Shown in pieces: positions 9,053-17,578 of a DNA stretch of 64,000 nucleotides. The notes below the pieces were generated by a model that had not been told where the DNA came from, ran no database searches, and saw only the letters and a program-made list of their open reading frames with translations. The stretch lies in the IMG/VR virus record IMGVR_UViG_3300028827_000129, positions 1 to 64,000 of that record. The stretch is one strand, 5' to 3'. The stretch comes from a virus. A program made the translations under genes and the position numbers. The number at the start of each line of letters is the position of its first letter. The first letter of the stretch is position 1.

Positions 9053-10065
9053 TAGAAGCACCTATAATTTTCTATAATTTTATTTTTTATTTCTTCATAT
9101 AATTCTTTATTTTCTTTTAAATATTCTTTAAATTTATGTTCTCCTTGTGCTCTAAAGTCTTTATATGAATACCAAGCTCCGTGTTGTTCTATTACGTTTG
9201 TTTTTATACCTAATTTAATAACGTCTAATAATTTGTCTGGTCCATATTGAAAGCGAACAGGAAACTCAATCTTAATACCTGGCGGGTTACCTATTTTATT
9301 CTTTTTAATAATTGCTGTTACATCATAATATTCAGGATATGTATTAGTTTCAGCTACTTTTTCTACTTTAGCACTAAGTTCAATTCTTATAGAAGAATAA
9401 AATTTAGGAGCATTACCGCCAGTTGTTGTATTAGGATTGCCGAATAAAACTATCTTATTTCTCATTTGAGAAATTATAATAAATGTAGTTTTTGTTTTTC
9501 CTATTGTGTTGTTTAAGGTTCTTAGTCCTTGAGAAAACATTCTAGCCTGTAGACCCATATGATTATCTGAAATACTACCAGTAAATTCTTGTTCAGGACT
9601 TAAAGCAGCGCTAGAATCTAGAACAACAATACCATAAGCTCCAGTTTTAACCAGCATATTTGCTGTATCTAAAGCTTCTTCTCCTCCATCAGGAGAAATA
9701 ACATCTAATTTTGATAAATCAATGCCTAATCGTTCGCTAGCATATACAGGATCAAAAACATATTCAGCATCTATGAGCAAAGCTCTTTTATTTGTTGCTT
9801 TTTGAGATTCTGCAATAGCCATATAAGCTAACGTAGTTTTATTGCTTGATTCTTGTCCAAAAAATTCTATTATTCTTCCTTGCGGCCACCCTCCAGTACC
9901 TAAAGCTAAATCTAATGACAGTATTCCTGACGATGTAGCAGGAACTTTACCTACTTCAATATTAGCATAATTAATTAAATAACCTTTGCCTTTCTTTTTT
10001 ACTATTTGTGCTCTAGCTAGTTCTAGAGCTTGTTCTTGATCTAAATTCAATTTCTTTTTTGCCAT
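9052..10065 (-). CDS. recA: RecA recombinase
   Basis: This is a RecA of bacterial rather than T4 UvsX style, 337 aa. Visible are a Walker A region FFGQESSNKTT, Walker B GIVVLDSSAAL, loop L1 GLQARMFSQGLR, SQMRNKI, and loop L2 FGNPNTTTGGNAPKFY. The ATG at 10065 follows AAGGGG; an earlier in-frame start at 10119 would overlap the upstream gene and lacks a ribosome site. Oddity: the second Gly of the Walker A (GxxxxGKT) is Asn (codon AAT). The family role is strand exchange and recombination-dependent replication. It is in the operon with the thermonuclease and polymerase, behind the promoter at 10250-10278. Confidence 0.95.
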   Translation of the reverse strand: MAKKKLNLDQEQALELARAQIVKKKGKGYLINYANIEVGKVPATSSGILSLDLALGTGGWPQGRIIEFFGQESSNKTTLAYMAIAESQKATNKRALLIDAEYVFDPVYASERLGIDLSKLDVISPDGGEEALDTANMLVKTGAYGIVVLDSSAALSPEQEFTGSISDNHMGLQARMFSQGLRTLNNTIGKTKTTFIIISQMRNKIVLFGNPNTTTGGNAPKFYSSIRIELSAKVEKVAETNTYPEYYDVTAIIKKNKIGNPPGIKIEFPVRFQYGPDKLLDVIKLGIKTNVIEQHGAWYSYKDFRAQGEHKFKEYLKENKELYEEIKNKIIENYRCF

Positions 10066-10075
10066 AATAACCCCT

Positions 10076-10234
10076 TTATTTTTTAATGTCGTTAAGATTT
10101 GTTTGATCATATAGGTCAAACAATATTTGTCTTTCTAGAAGATAATCATTATCATTAACGCTATTTGCCAAAATAAAACGATATAAATTTTTAATTTGCT
10201 TCATCAAATCTTGTGTTATTTTTTCTTCATTCAT
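10076..10234 (-). CDS. Hypothetical small helical protein, 52 aa
   Basis: No family was recognised. The sequence is helical and amphipathic (DLMKQIKNLYRFIL) with an acidic and Asn-rich middle. It is the first gene after the promoter at 10250-10278, with AGAGG six bases before its ATG at 10234. Being promoter-proximal in the recA operon, it may be regulatory or an accessory to RecA, but nothing in the sequence shows this. Confidence 0.6.
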   Translation of the reverse strand: MNEEKITQDLMKQIKNLYRFILANSVNDNDYLLERQILFDLYDQTNLNDIKK

Positions 10235-10249
10235 TATTTGCCTCTTTAT

Positions 10250-10278
10250 AGTATAACTTGGAAACAACGTTTTGTCAA
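10250..10278 (-). promoter_or_regulatory. Consensus sigma-70 promoter for the recA-dnaE operon
   Basis: On the minus strand, TTGACA is followed by exactly 17 bases and then TATACT. It begins right after the lytic transglycosylase stop codon and ends 15 bases before the ATG at 10234, so the leader would be only about 10 bases with AGAGG within it. It is the clearest promoter in the window. Near-consensus hexamers fit transcription by host RNA polymerase early in infection. Confidence 0.8.
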
Positions 10279-10860
10279 TTAAAAAGTAGCATTTTCAAAA
10301 CTTGCAAATTTTAATTCCCCATATAATAATAATACAGATTTCCAATATTGTCCTTTAATTCCAGATCCATGATATTTTCCTAAAGCTTTTTTTATATTTT
10401 TTGTCTTTTGTAAATAATAACCTAAGATTTCTGTTCCAGCTAATATGTTTTTTACTGGGTCAAATAAATCTTCGCGGGTTTTTATGCTATACCTTGTAAA
10501 TATATCAAGCTTATGGGGATTAGCATTAGCATTCCATACAGACCATGTTATTTGCATTAATCCATAAGCACCTTTATGAGATATACTATTTACTTTAAAG
10601 CTCGATTCTTGTTGTATCATTGCCAATATTAATAACGGGTCTATATAAACATGATAACGTTGATATACATTTTTTGTAGCTATAATAATTATCGTACTTA
10701 ACATTTTTTTACTCATTTGTATGTCGTTATATTTTTTGTTTAATATAAAATTCATTTCTTTTGCTGAAATCTTTTCTGAAGATGCTTCAGCATGAAATAT
10801 ATGAAAATTTAGTATGACAAAAATAATAGCTATATGTAAAAGTATATATTTCTTAAGCAT
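10279..10860 (-). CDS. Lytic transglycosylase (SLT domain) with signal peptide
   Basis: The N-terminus is a signal sequence (LLHIAIIFVILNFHIFHAEAS). Residues 70-180 have the Slt70/goose lysozyme-like fold motifs: the catalytic Glu in MIQQESSF, HKGAYGLMQITW, DPVKNILAGTEIL, and ALGKYHGSG. It would cleave peptidoglycan between MurNAc and GlcNAc in the periplasm. The ATG at 10860 is preferred; TTG and GTG codons lie just upstream, and GGTGA is a weak ribosome site. It could take part in lysis or in local wall opening. It sits between a DHH phosphoesterase and the recA promoter. Confidence 0.88.
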   Translation of the reverse strand: MLKKYILLHIAIIFVILNFHIFHAEASSEKISAKEMNFILNKKYNDIQMSKKMLSTIIIIATKNVYQRYHVYIDPLLILAMIQQESSFKVNSISHKGAYGLMQITWSVWNANANPHKLDIFTRYSIKTREDLFDPVKNILAGTEILGYYLQKTKNIKKALGKYHGSGIKGQYWKSVLLLYGELKFASFENATF

Positions 10861-10876
10861 TATATTCACCAAACTT

Positions 10877-11779
10877 TCATAAAGAAAACATTAGCATATT
10901 TTGTTTTATCTTATTATAATTAAGATTTATTCCTGAAGCTCTTCTATGACCACCACCATTATATTGTTTTGCATATTGATTACAATTTGCTAAAGGATTA
11001 TTAGATCTTACTGAAATCGAATTAAAGCCTGGGTTTATCACTTCTAAAATGTCGATTTCGGGGTGACGTTCCAATATATATCGGCCAACAAATGTAGTGC
11101 ATCCATAATGTTTACATATTGTTCTCCCAATAGAAAAATTATTCCATTTGTAAGGTAATTTTACAAATGTTTCTTCAGCATAAAAGCATGAATTTTGTAA
11201 ATTTAATTTAAACACGTTATAAATTTCATCCAGCATTTTTGAGTTCAAGATATCTTCAAAATTTTCAAAATTTTGCCAATGTTTAAAAGCATTTTCTGGA
11301 TGCATCATAATTGTATAAGCATGTAATTTTGTAGATTCTTGATATTTATTTATTCCTAAGTCAAAGTCATTAACGTAATCTGCAAAAATTTCTATATCTT
11401 TAATAAATTTATTTTTGCGATCATAAATATACATTGCAGTAATTTTAGTGGCGCAATAATTTGTAGTACATATACTTGATTTAAACTTTGTCTTTGATTC
11501 TATAGAACTAATATGGTGGTCTAACCATATGTAATCATATGATTTTAAGAATTCAATAACTTCTTTTTCATTCTTAAGCGCTATATCTGTTATAAAAACT
11601 TTATCTCCTGGTTCATAGTCTTGTAAAAACCATTTTAAGGATTGCAACAGATTTTTATTATATTGATAAAAAAATGTCCTTATGTCTTTAATTTTTAAGT
11701 CGTCTTTAAGATATCTATTTAATACTAATGCACAACCTACTCCATCTAAGTCCTTATGTGTAAAACAAAATGCCTTCAT
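10877..11779 (-). CDS. DHH-family phosphoesterase
   Basis: The DHH motifs appear in order: HKDLDGVGCA (metal-binding Asp), ITDIAL, WLDHH, and a C-terminal DHHA1-like substrate loop YNGGGHRRASG. At 300 aa it has the size of NrnA/RecJ-core proteins that hydrolyse short oligonucleotides, pAp or cyclic dinucleotides; the exact substrate cannot be told. AGGAG lies 6 bases before the ATG. A rho-independent terminator ends 16 bases upstream of the start, so read-through or a separate promoter is needed to express it. The stop is TGA. Confidence 0.82.
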   Translation of the reverse strand: MKAFCFTHKDLDGVGCALVLNRYLKDDLKIKDIRTFFYQYNKNLLQSLKWFLQDYEPGDKVFITDIALKNEKEVIEFLKSYDYIWLDHHISSIESKTKFKSSICTTNYCATKITAMYIYDRKNKFIKDIEIFADYVNDFDLGINKYQESTKLHAYTIMMHPENAFKHWQNFENFEDILNSKMLDEIYNVFKLNLQNSCFYAEETFVKLPYKWNNFSIGRTICKHYGCTTFVGRYILERHPEIDILEVINPGFNSISVRSNNPLANCNQYAKQYNGGGHRRASGINLNYNKIKQNMLMFSL

Positions 11780-11795
11780 TTTAACTCCTTTCTAC

Positions 11796-11819
11796 AAAAA
11801 AAGCCGCATTTCTGCGGCT
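11796..11819 (-). terminator. Rho-independent terminator after the FN3 gene
   Basis: On the minus strand, a 7-bp stem (AGCCGCA paired to TGCGGCT) with a GAAA tetraloop is followed by seven T residues. Its 5' side overlaps the TAG stop of the extended FN3 frame. This supports the idea that the gene really ends here and not at the internal TGA 325 bases earlier. Confidence 0.85.
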
Positions 11820-12483
11820 AAAAGATTGAGAAACATTTATCAGTTGTTACTTGCCATTTTAGTCCTACTTCATTAGAATAATTACTCTCTATAACTACCT
11901 CTTTATTACCGTCTACATATTTGTAAGCGGTAACGGTAAAAGTATAAGAATATCCTGGCTCAATACCGTGTAATGTTATTTCTGTTACATTACCTACATC
12001 AATAGGCGAATCTCCTTCTGTAAGCCCAGTCCCAACATACGGAGGTCCATTGTTTATTTGATCTAAAGGAAATTTATTATAATAAATTTTACATCCATCA
12101 ATTTCACCCGGGCTTATATTCCATATAAGTGTTGCTGTAGTGGGTCAAGGCTGTACTGAAATGCTACAGCCTCCTGAAGCTGGTGGAGCAGGTGGGGTTG
12201 TATCAATCACTTGATTTGCGCAAAGATCTAAATAAGCACTTTTATTACCAGCTCCATCAATAGCTGCTACCTTAAATGTATATGTACCATCTGCAACATC
12301 TGTAAATACATATGTTAACGCGTTGCCAACATTTACACAATTTGTGTCCATGCAAACCTCATATGCAACAACATCAGGAGATGGACTAGCAGTCCAACTT
12401 AGTTCAACATTTGTTACAGCATATGCTTCATTATAACTGAACAAAAACATTACAAAAGTCATTGCAGTAAGTAACTTTTTCAT
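11818..12483 (-). CDS. Secreted two-domain fibronectin type III protein interrupted by an in-frame TGA
   Basis: The first frame (12145-12483, 112 aa) has a signal peptide (LLTAMTFVMFLFSYNEAYA) and one FN3 domain (LSWTASPSPDVVAYEV to TYTFKVAAIDGAGNKS). After CAGCCT comes TGA, then the same frame stays open for 108 more codons and encodes a second FN3 domain (TATLIWNISPGEIDGC to SYTFTVTAYKYVDG) before TAG. The terminator follows directly. Reading through would give 221 aa. Options are programmed TGA read-through, a recent nonsense mutation, or a sequencing error. TGA followed by C is a leaky context. GGAGG precedes the ATG. The role is probably adhesion or a host-surface interaction. Confidence 0.75.
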
Positions 12484-12501
12484 ATTATACCTCCTTTAAT
12501 C

Positions 12502-12577
12502 TGGCTCCCGGGGAGGGACTCGAACCCCCGACGAAGTGGTTAACAGCCACCCGCTCTGCCGGCTGAGCTACCCGGGA
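12502..12577 (-). tRNA. tRNA-Asn (GUU)
   Basis: A full cloverleaf is seen: acceptor TCCCGGG paired with CCCGGGA, D-arm GCTC/GAGC, anticodon arm GGTGG-CTGTTAA-CCACT with anticodon GTT, T-arm with GTTCGAG, discriminator G and encoded CCA. It lies 4 bases after the dUTPase stop and upstream of the FN3 gene, so it is processed from the same transcript. Confidence 0.95.
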
Positions 12578-12581
12578 TTTT

Positions 12582-13064
12582 TTAATTTACACCTGTAGAA
12601 CCTATACCACCACCTCTATCTAATGTTTTATCAAGTTCTTTAACTACAACAAAGTCTGCTTGTTCTACTTTATTTAGTATACCTTGAGCAATACGATCAC
12701 CGTGGTGGATAACAAATGGTTTATTACTTAGATTTATTACTCCAATTCCTATTTCATTTCTATAACCTGCATCAATAGTTCCTACTCCATTAATAAGTGT
12801 TATCCCATGTTTTATAGATAAGCCACTTCTTGCACGAATTTGTAGTTCATATCCAAGTGGGATAGCCATAAAAATACCTGTTGGAATAAGTTCTATTTGC
12901 TTAGGTTGCAGAACAATTGCTACTTTATTTTCATGGGTTATTGTGCCTCCCCATCTTTCTCTATAGCTAATTATGTCAGCCCTAAAATCAAATCCTGCAT
13001 CGCCTTTATTAGCATATTGAGGAATTTCAATATCTGGTCTCGCTCTTCTTATTTGTACTTCCAC
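12582..13064 (-). CDS. dut: dUTPase (trimeric)
   Basis: All five dUTPase motifs are present: DAGFDFRA, RARSGLS, GVGTIDAGYRNEIG (catalytic Asp), HHGDRIAQGI and the C-terminal RGGGIGSTG. At 160 aa it is slightly longer than usual, with an insert (SYRERWGGTITHEN) after motif I. It converts dUTP to dUMP and PPi, keeping uracil out of DNA and feeding dTMP synthesis. The ribosome site is AGGAGG, and the stop of the gene upstream abuts. It is in the nucleotide-metabolism run with nrdJ. Confidence 0.95.
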   Translation of the reverse strand: MEVQIRRARPDIEIPQYANKGDAGFDFRADIISYRERWGGTITHENKVAIVLQPKQIELIPTGIFMAIPLGYELQIRARSGLSIKHGITLINGVGTIDAGYRNEIGIGVINLSNKPFVIHHGDRIAQGILNKVEQADFVVVKELDKTLDRGGGIGSTGVN

Positions 13065-13065
13065 A

Positions 13066-13305
13066 TTAATCCTCCTTTTTTATTTTGTCTTTAATTACTT
13101 TCTTTATTTGTTTAAAAAGGGTATCAAACTCTTTTTCATTCAATTGTGCCTTTTTATTATTTAAACATTGAATTAGCTTATTTTTAGAAATAAAACCACA
13201 AATATAAAAACCAAATAATTCATAAATATTTAGTTTATGTAAATCAGCCCATCTATCTTGTTTTACAAATAAATATAAATCTTGTGTATGTTCTCCTATA
13301 GTCAT
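13066..13305 (-). CDS. Hypothetical protein, 79 aa
   Basis: No family was recognised. The middle is aromatic and hydrophobic (IYELFGFYICGF), and the C-terminus is Lys-rich (KQIKKVIKDKIKKED). The start overlaps the stop of the gene upstream in ATGA, so translation is coupled. It directly precedes dut. Confidence 0.55.
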   Translation of the reverse strand: MTIGEHTQDLYLFVKQDRWADLHKLNIYELFGFYICGFISKNKLIQCLNNKKAQLNEKEFDTLFKQIKKVIKDKIKKED

Positions 13306-13709
13306 TCTTTAGCCCATTTAAGAATATTTTCTGCTGTTGTCAAAGCAGTATTGATAGTAATGGGCTGATTCTTAGTTTTTAATATCTGTATAGCTAATTC
13401 AAGACCTTTAAGACGTAATAATTCTTCGTCATTTACAGTAAATAAAATATCTTGTTTTACGTTTTGCTTTTGTTCTTTTTCCCTTTTTTCTATTTGTTCA
13501 TCAAAAATATCTTTCGATTCTTCTTTTTTGTTTTCAATTAATGTAATTTTTTTAATAAAATATTCATCAACTTCTAATTCATATGTTTTACCTTCTTGCG
13601 GCCATTCATTTTTAGGTAATTCTTTTTTATTTAAAGCATACCATTGTTTATTAATTAATACACCCCCATTTGGGGTGCATCGTTCACATTTGCCTACTAT
13701 TTTACTCAT
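13302..13709 (-). CDS. Hypothetical protein, 135 aa
   Basis: No family was recognised. The N-terminus has a small beta-rich region with a Cys pair (GKCERCTPNGG) and NKQWYALN, reminiscent of a short OB or SH3-like barrel. The middle is Lys/Glu-rich and disordered, and the C-terminal 40 residues are helical. GGAGG lies just upstream, next to a strong hairpin at 13721-13748. Its TGA overlaps the next ATG. Confidence 0.55.
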   Translation of the reverse strand: MSKIVGKCERCTPNGGVLINKQWYALNKKELPKNEWPQEGKTYELEVDEYFIKKITLIENKKEESKDIFDEQIEKREKEQKQNVKQDILFTVNDEELLRLKGLELAIQILKTKNQPITINTALTTAENILKWAKE

Positions 13710-13720
13710 ATATAACCTCC

Positions 13721-13748
13721 AAGCCCCGGGGTAAACTCCCCGGGGCTT
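13721..13748. promoter_or_regulatory. GC-rich 11-bp hairpin between HU gene and next gene
   Basis: AAGCCCCGGGG and its perfect complement flank a 6-base loop. On the minus strand no U-run follows; instead GGAGG of the next gene starts 2 bases after the stem. On the plus strand it is followed only by CTTTATAAAT. It could be a transcript-stabilising or RBS-modulating structure rather than a plain terminator. Confidence 0.6.
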
Positions 13749-13764
13749 TATAAATATTGTTCAT

Positions 13765-14040
13765 TTACTTAATAGCTGCACGAAGCTTACTTGAAGGCTT
13801 AAGCGTAACCCTTCTAATCTTCTTTGGGTACCACTTTATTTTATTATCATTAAAGTTATACCGATAATGTGGCTTGACCTTAAAGCCTCGAATTGTACCG
13901 ATTCCTGTGATTCTTACAGATCCATTCTTTTTGAACTCTTTGCGGAGCTCATAAAGAATTGAGTCGTAAATCTCTGAAGCAAACTTCTTAGAAATCAGAT
14001 TTCCATGTGCAATCTTTTCAATCATTTCTCTCTTTGTCAT
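13765..14040 (-). CDS. HU/IHF-family DNA-binding protein
   Basis: The 91-aa protein follows the HU layout: N-terminal helices (MTKREMIEKIAHG, FASEIYDSILYELRKEF), then the GTIRGFKV strand, a basic beta-arm (HYRYNFNDNKIKWYPKKIRR) and a C-terminal FKPGKxLxxAI-like end (LKPSSKLRAAI). It would bend and compact phage DNA. The start is ATG at 14040, nine bases after GGAGG; the earlier in-frame ATG lacks a ribosome site. Confidence 0.85.
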   Translation of the reverse strand: MTKREMIEKIAHGNLISKKFASEIYDSILYELRKEFKKNGSVRITGIGTIRGFKVKPHYRYNFNDNKIKWYPKKIRRVTLKPSSKLRAAIK

Positions 14041-14090
14041 TTTTTTCCTCCAATAAAATATAAATTTATACAATCCGGATTGCTTATTAA

Positions 14091-14588
14091 CTATGAAATA
14101 GATAGTCGTAAAGAAATAATAGCATTATCTATTTCATCAAAAATATCCTTAGCATTTAATTCCTTTAAGCTTTTTAAATTTTTCTTTAACCAAGATAAAA
14201 TAAAAAGTAACTCATTTGTATAAACAAAAGTCCTTCCAGAGTTTAAAAACTTATATATTTCAGTTAATAGTTCTCTAGAAAATAAAAGTTGATCAATCTT
14301 ATAAAATGATTCGTTAGTATACACTTCAGGCAACAGAAAGTAATTATAAGTTTCTACATTGCCGTCTAATAAACCAGCAAACCACTCTGATAATTCCAAT
14401 AAGTTCCATTTTCCTAAATTTCTATCATGCCCTTGATATGAAGCTGGGAAATTTGAATAAATAGACAAATAATCCCATGTACTAAGAATATAAATGCCAT
14501 AATATTTATTCCCTGATTTAGTTAATTTTAATGGCCATACATCATCTGGGAATATTTTTGCTATTAATTCAAATACCTTAGCTTCCAT
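14091..14588 (-). CDS. Hypothetical protein, possibly nucleotidyltransferase-fold remnant
   Basis: This 165-aa protein is weakly reminiscent of the middle and end of RlaP-type predicted nucleotidyltransferases (YYGIYILSTWDYLSIYS, NLLELSEWFAGLLDGN, YFLLPEVYTNESFYKI). The Gly-Ser catalytic motif expected at the start is missing. It stops with TAG, showing that TAG is used as a normal stop in this genome. If the resemblance is real it would link to RNA repair, but this is a guess. Confidence 0.45.
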   Translation of the reverse strand: MEAKVFELIAKIFPDDVWPLKLTKSGNKYYGIYILSTWDYLSIYSNFPASYQGHDRNLGKWNLLELSEWFAGLLDGNVETYNYFLLPEVYTNESFYKIDQLLFSRELLTEIYKFLNSGRTFVYTNELLFILSWLKKNLKSLKELNAKDIFDEIDNAIISLRLSIS

Positions 14589-14590
14589 TA

Positions 14591-14854
14591 TTATTCAATA
14601 CCTAATTCATCTCTACACTTTTCTGCGACAAGCTTTTGGAATTCAAGATATGCAGCTTTAGATGTAAAGTTAACTGTATCTACCCACTTTCCTTGCTTGT
14701 TGCGATAAGCAGGCAAAAGGGTGAATACACCATGTTCATTTTTTCTGACATTAAAACGGATCTTTACCATATCATTAAGGACAAAACTTCCAAATGCTAC
14801 AGTATTTGCAAAATCACTTTTCTTTACTTCAATTTTAGTAATTCCCTTTAACAT
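14591..14854 (-). CDS. SpoVG-like small protein
   Basis: This 87-aa protein resembles the SpoVG beta-fold: VAFGSFVLNDMVKIRFNVR, then GVFTLLPAYRNKQGKWVD, then VNFTSKAAYLEFQ. SpoVG proteins bind RNA or DNA and act as regulators. The match is by pattern only. The ribosome site is AGGAGAG, and it sits two bases from the next gene. Confidence 0.5.
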   Translation of the reverse strand: MLKGITKIEVKKSDFANTVAFGSFVLNDMVKIRFNVRKNEHGVFTLLPAYRNKQGKWVDTVNFTSKAAYLEFQKLVAEKCRDELGIE

Positions 14855-14856
14855 TT

Positions 14857-15069
14857 TTACTCTCCTTTTTCTGTAATTTTAGCAATTGCAGAATCAATTG
14901 CTTTTTTACTAAAACCCTGGAAGGTTAACAATTCTTTAAACCCATTATTTTTATATTTTTTTCTACTATGTAGAAAATTAAGTGCATCATTTTTAACGAT
15001 GTTATTTTTACTTTTAGCATCTAAAAATGCTTGTCTACAAATAGCATAAGATAATTCTTTATATCCCAT
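14857..15069 (-). CDS. Hypothetical protein, 70 aa
   Basis: No family was recognised. It is basic and helical, with a likely short winged or SAP-like end (LTFQGFSKKAIDSAIAKI). The start at 15069 lies 5 bases after the nrdJ stop; an earlier ATG at 15084 overlaps nrdJ. Neither has a convincing ribosome site, so coupling to nrdJ translation is likely. Confidence 0.5.
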   Translation of the reverse strand: MGYKELSYAICRQAFLDAKSKNNIVKNDALNFLHSRKKYKNNGFKELLTFQGFSKKAIDSAIAKITEKGE

Positions 15070-15074
15070 AAAAA

Positions 15075-17555
15075 TTACCCACATTTACTATAATTGCAGT
15101 TGTAGCATTTTAAACAACCTTCTTCTTTCATCATTGGCTCTTTACAAATAGGACATAAATCCTTGTAGGAAATTTGTTTTCCTGCATACATACTTAAAAC
15201 TCTTGATACTACAACTGCAAATTCTGTTAAATCCTTAGAAGCTTTTTTAAGTTGTTCAATAATAAATTCTCTAGGCACACCGTGTCTTAATGATGTACTT
15301 ATTAAACGAGTTAAGGCTCTTTGTTCACCATTCATGAGTAAGTTAGCAATGTTTTTAAATTCTATTTCTGCATTTCTTATTTTTGTTACAAGAGAATAAA
15401 TGCCTTTTGATTTTTTTATAATAGATCCATTTTTTACTGTTTTAGGTAAGTAAATATCATCTGATTCTCCTGCGAAAACTTCATAAGGTTCACTATTAAA
15501 TAAACCTATTAATACTAGCCATTTTTGTCCTTTAATCATACAATGATGAATATCGCATGGTAAAACTTCTGGACGTTTAGGAGCAGTTTTAGTAACAATA
15601 CCTTCTGTGTCGATTATTTCTCCATATTTCTTTTTGTGTGTCATCGGGTCATCAAAAATTAATATTCCTTCTCTGGAGCCATCTACATATACAGATACTG
15701 CTCTTACGCCCTTTTCGTAAGCTTTATAATATATCTCTTCAATATCTTTTACTGTTGCAGATGTTGGCAAATTAAACGTGCATGAGATAGAAGCATCTAT
15801 CCATTTATATATACTTGACATTAATTTAACTTTTTGTAATGGATCAATTTTATGTGCAGGCTTCAAAAAGTCTGCAGGTAAATATTTTTCAAATATTTTT
15901 ATATATTTCTTTCCTATAGTACCATCATCATCTAATACTGAACCATTAAAATTTTCTAATAAGGCTATATCTTGTTCGTCATACTTTTCTTGCTTACGTA
16001 TATAATTAATTAAGAATTTTTTTATTTCATCTGGAATTATAAAATAGTACGTATATTTTCCTTTATCAACTGCTCGTGTTCTTCGCCAATAATAATGGCT
16101 AATTAATGGTTCTATCCCAGATGATAAACATGGCGTAGGAAAAACAGATGAAATAGAACCACTTGGCGCAATTGACATATGAGCCATATTGCGCATATGA
16201 GTAACTTTGTTGATATCGCCTTCAAAAAACTTATTGACAATATTTCTGCAGTAAGTAGTATTCATTAAAGATTTTTTATCTTTTAACAATTCAAATGCAG
16301 GAGCATTGCCTTTTTCTTTTCCTAATTCTATAGAAGACTTGAATACAATATAAGCATAATAACTCATAAAGTCTTCTATAACTTTAATAGCTTCATCTGA
16401 ATCATAAGGCAGTTCTTGATTTAACAGCCATTTATGTACATTTGTTATTCCTAAACCTATTTCCCTAAGTAATGTTACAATTTCTTTTTGTTGTGGTATA
16501 GGGCTTAAGTTATACTTTAATTCATATTCAATAATATTATCAGCAAATCTAACGATATATGGAATTATGCTTTCTAATTCTTTTTGATAATCTTCTTTTT
16601 TTATAGAAAACATGCCCATATTAATTGAGCTTAAATTGCATACAGAATAAGGAGCCATAAATTTCTCGCTACATGCATTACTGCTATGTGGGAGAAACTT
16701 TTTATCTTTTGTTTCATCATAAATAGCTTTATACATCAAAGCATTTTGTAACAAATCTCTATACTGGATTCCTGGCTCCGCACTTTTAAATGCTTGTGTT
16801 GCTATTTTATTAAATAATTTTTTCGCAGAAACTTTTTTGCTAATTCTTTCTTTATTATTAATTGTAAAAGATAGTTCCCATTCTGTATCATTTTCTACTG
16901 CTTTCATGAATTCATTAGTAATTTGTACACTAATATTAGCATTATTGATTTGCTTTAGATTATTTTTACATTCAATAAATTCTTCTATATCTGGATGACT
17001 AATAATTAAACTCTCTAACAGAGCTGGTTTTCGACCTTTTTGCCCAACGTAATCTCCAATTCTATTAATTTTATCCATCCAAGGTATAACACCAGTGGAT
17101 TCTTCAGCAGCATTTGCGACTTTTGAACCCCTAGGTCTTAGATTAGAAAAATCTATGCCTATACCTTGCCTCCATGCTGCACATTTCATTGTTTCATATT
17201 CACATTGCCCTATAGCTTCTAGTGTATCTTCTGCAATAGGCAATGTTGTACAGTTCATTGTAGAGCATTTTTTATTAATACCTAATGAGGCTATAATACT
17301 TCCACCAGCTCTAAACCATCCATCCCATAACAGATCAAAGAAAATATTAGCATACTTTTGTTGCTTATTTTCTTTTTCCATTAAAGCTGCATTTTTTGCA
17401 ACCCTCCAGAATGTTTCTGCTGGAGTTTCTAATTTACCATTAACATTTTGAGCATATTTTGTATTAAATATATCTACTGCATATTTGTCATTATGAAAAT
17501 ACTCTTCTGCAGTAATAGTTTTATTTTTGATGTAATTTTCATAATCTTTTATCAT
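15075..17555 (-). CDS. nrdJ: Class II (B12-dependent) ribonucleoside-diphosphate/triphosphate reductase
   Basis: It is 826 aa long. The catalytic Cys lies in the NACSEKF motif, with the redox Cys residues in MNCTTLPI and VCNLSSINMG, followed by AGGSIIASLG, MRNMAHMSIAPSGSIS, and NLPTSATVKDIEEIY. A C-terminal domain follows (PEVLPCDIHHCMIKGQKW) and a final zinc finger (CPICKEP, CYNCNYSKCG). No separate beta subunit or activase is nearby, which fits the adenosylcobalamin class. It makes deoxynucleotides without oxygen. GAGG precedes the ATG. The host must supply cobalamin. Confidence 0.92.
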   Translation of the reverse strand: MIKDYENYIKNKTITAEEYFHNDKYAVDIFNTKYAQNVNGKLETPAETFWRVAKNAALMEKENKQQKYANIFFDLLWDGWFRAGGSIIASLGINKKCSTMNCTTLPIAEDTLEAIGQCEYETMKCAAWRQGIGIDFSNLRPRGSKVANAAEESTGVIPWMDKINRIGDYVGQKGRKPALLESLIISHPDIEEFIECKNNLKQINNANISVQITNEFMKAVENDTEWELSFTINNKERISKKVSAKKLFNKIATQAFKSAEPGIQYRDLLQNALMYKAIYDETKDKKFLPHSSNACSEKFMAPYSVCNLSSINMGMFSIKKEDYQKELESIIPYIVRFADNIIEYELKYNLSPIPQQKEIVTLLREIGLGITNVHKWLLNQELPYDSDEAIKVIEDFMSYYAYIVFKSSIELGKEKGNAPAFELLKDKKSLMNTTYCRNIVNKFFEGDINKVTHMRNMAHMSIAPSGSISSVFPTPCLSSGIEPLISHYYWRRTRAVDKGKYTYYFIIPDEIKKFLINYIRKQEKYDEQDIALLENFNGSVLDDDGTIGKKYIKIFEKYLPADFLKPAHKIDPLQKVKLMSSIYKWIDASISCTFNLPTSATVKDIEEIYYKAYEKGVRAVSVYVDGSREGILIFDDPMTHKKKYGEIIDTEGIVTKTAPKRPEVLPCDIHHCMIKGQKWLVLIGLFNSEPYEVFAGESDDIYLPKTVKNGSIIKKSKGIYSLVTKIRNAEIEFKNIANLLMNGEQRALTRLISTSLRHGVPREFIIEQLKKASKDLTEFAVVVSRVLSMYAGKQISYKDLCPICKEPMMKEEGCLKCYNCNYSKCG

Positions 17556-17578
17556 ATTTTAATTCCTCATTTATGAAT

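Noticed and set aside
13721-13748. Terminator call for the GC-rich hairpin
   Set aside because: No U-tract follows on the minus strand, and the next gene's ribosome site starts within two bases, so it was listed as regulatory rather than terminator.
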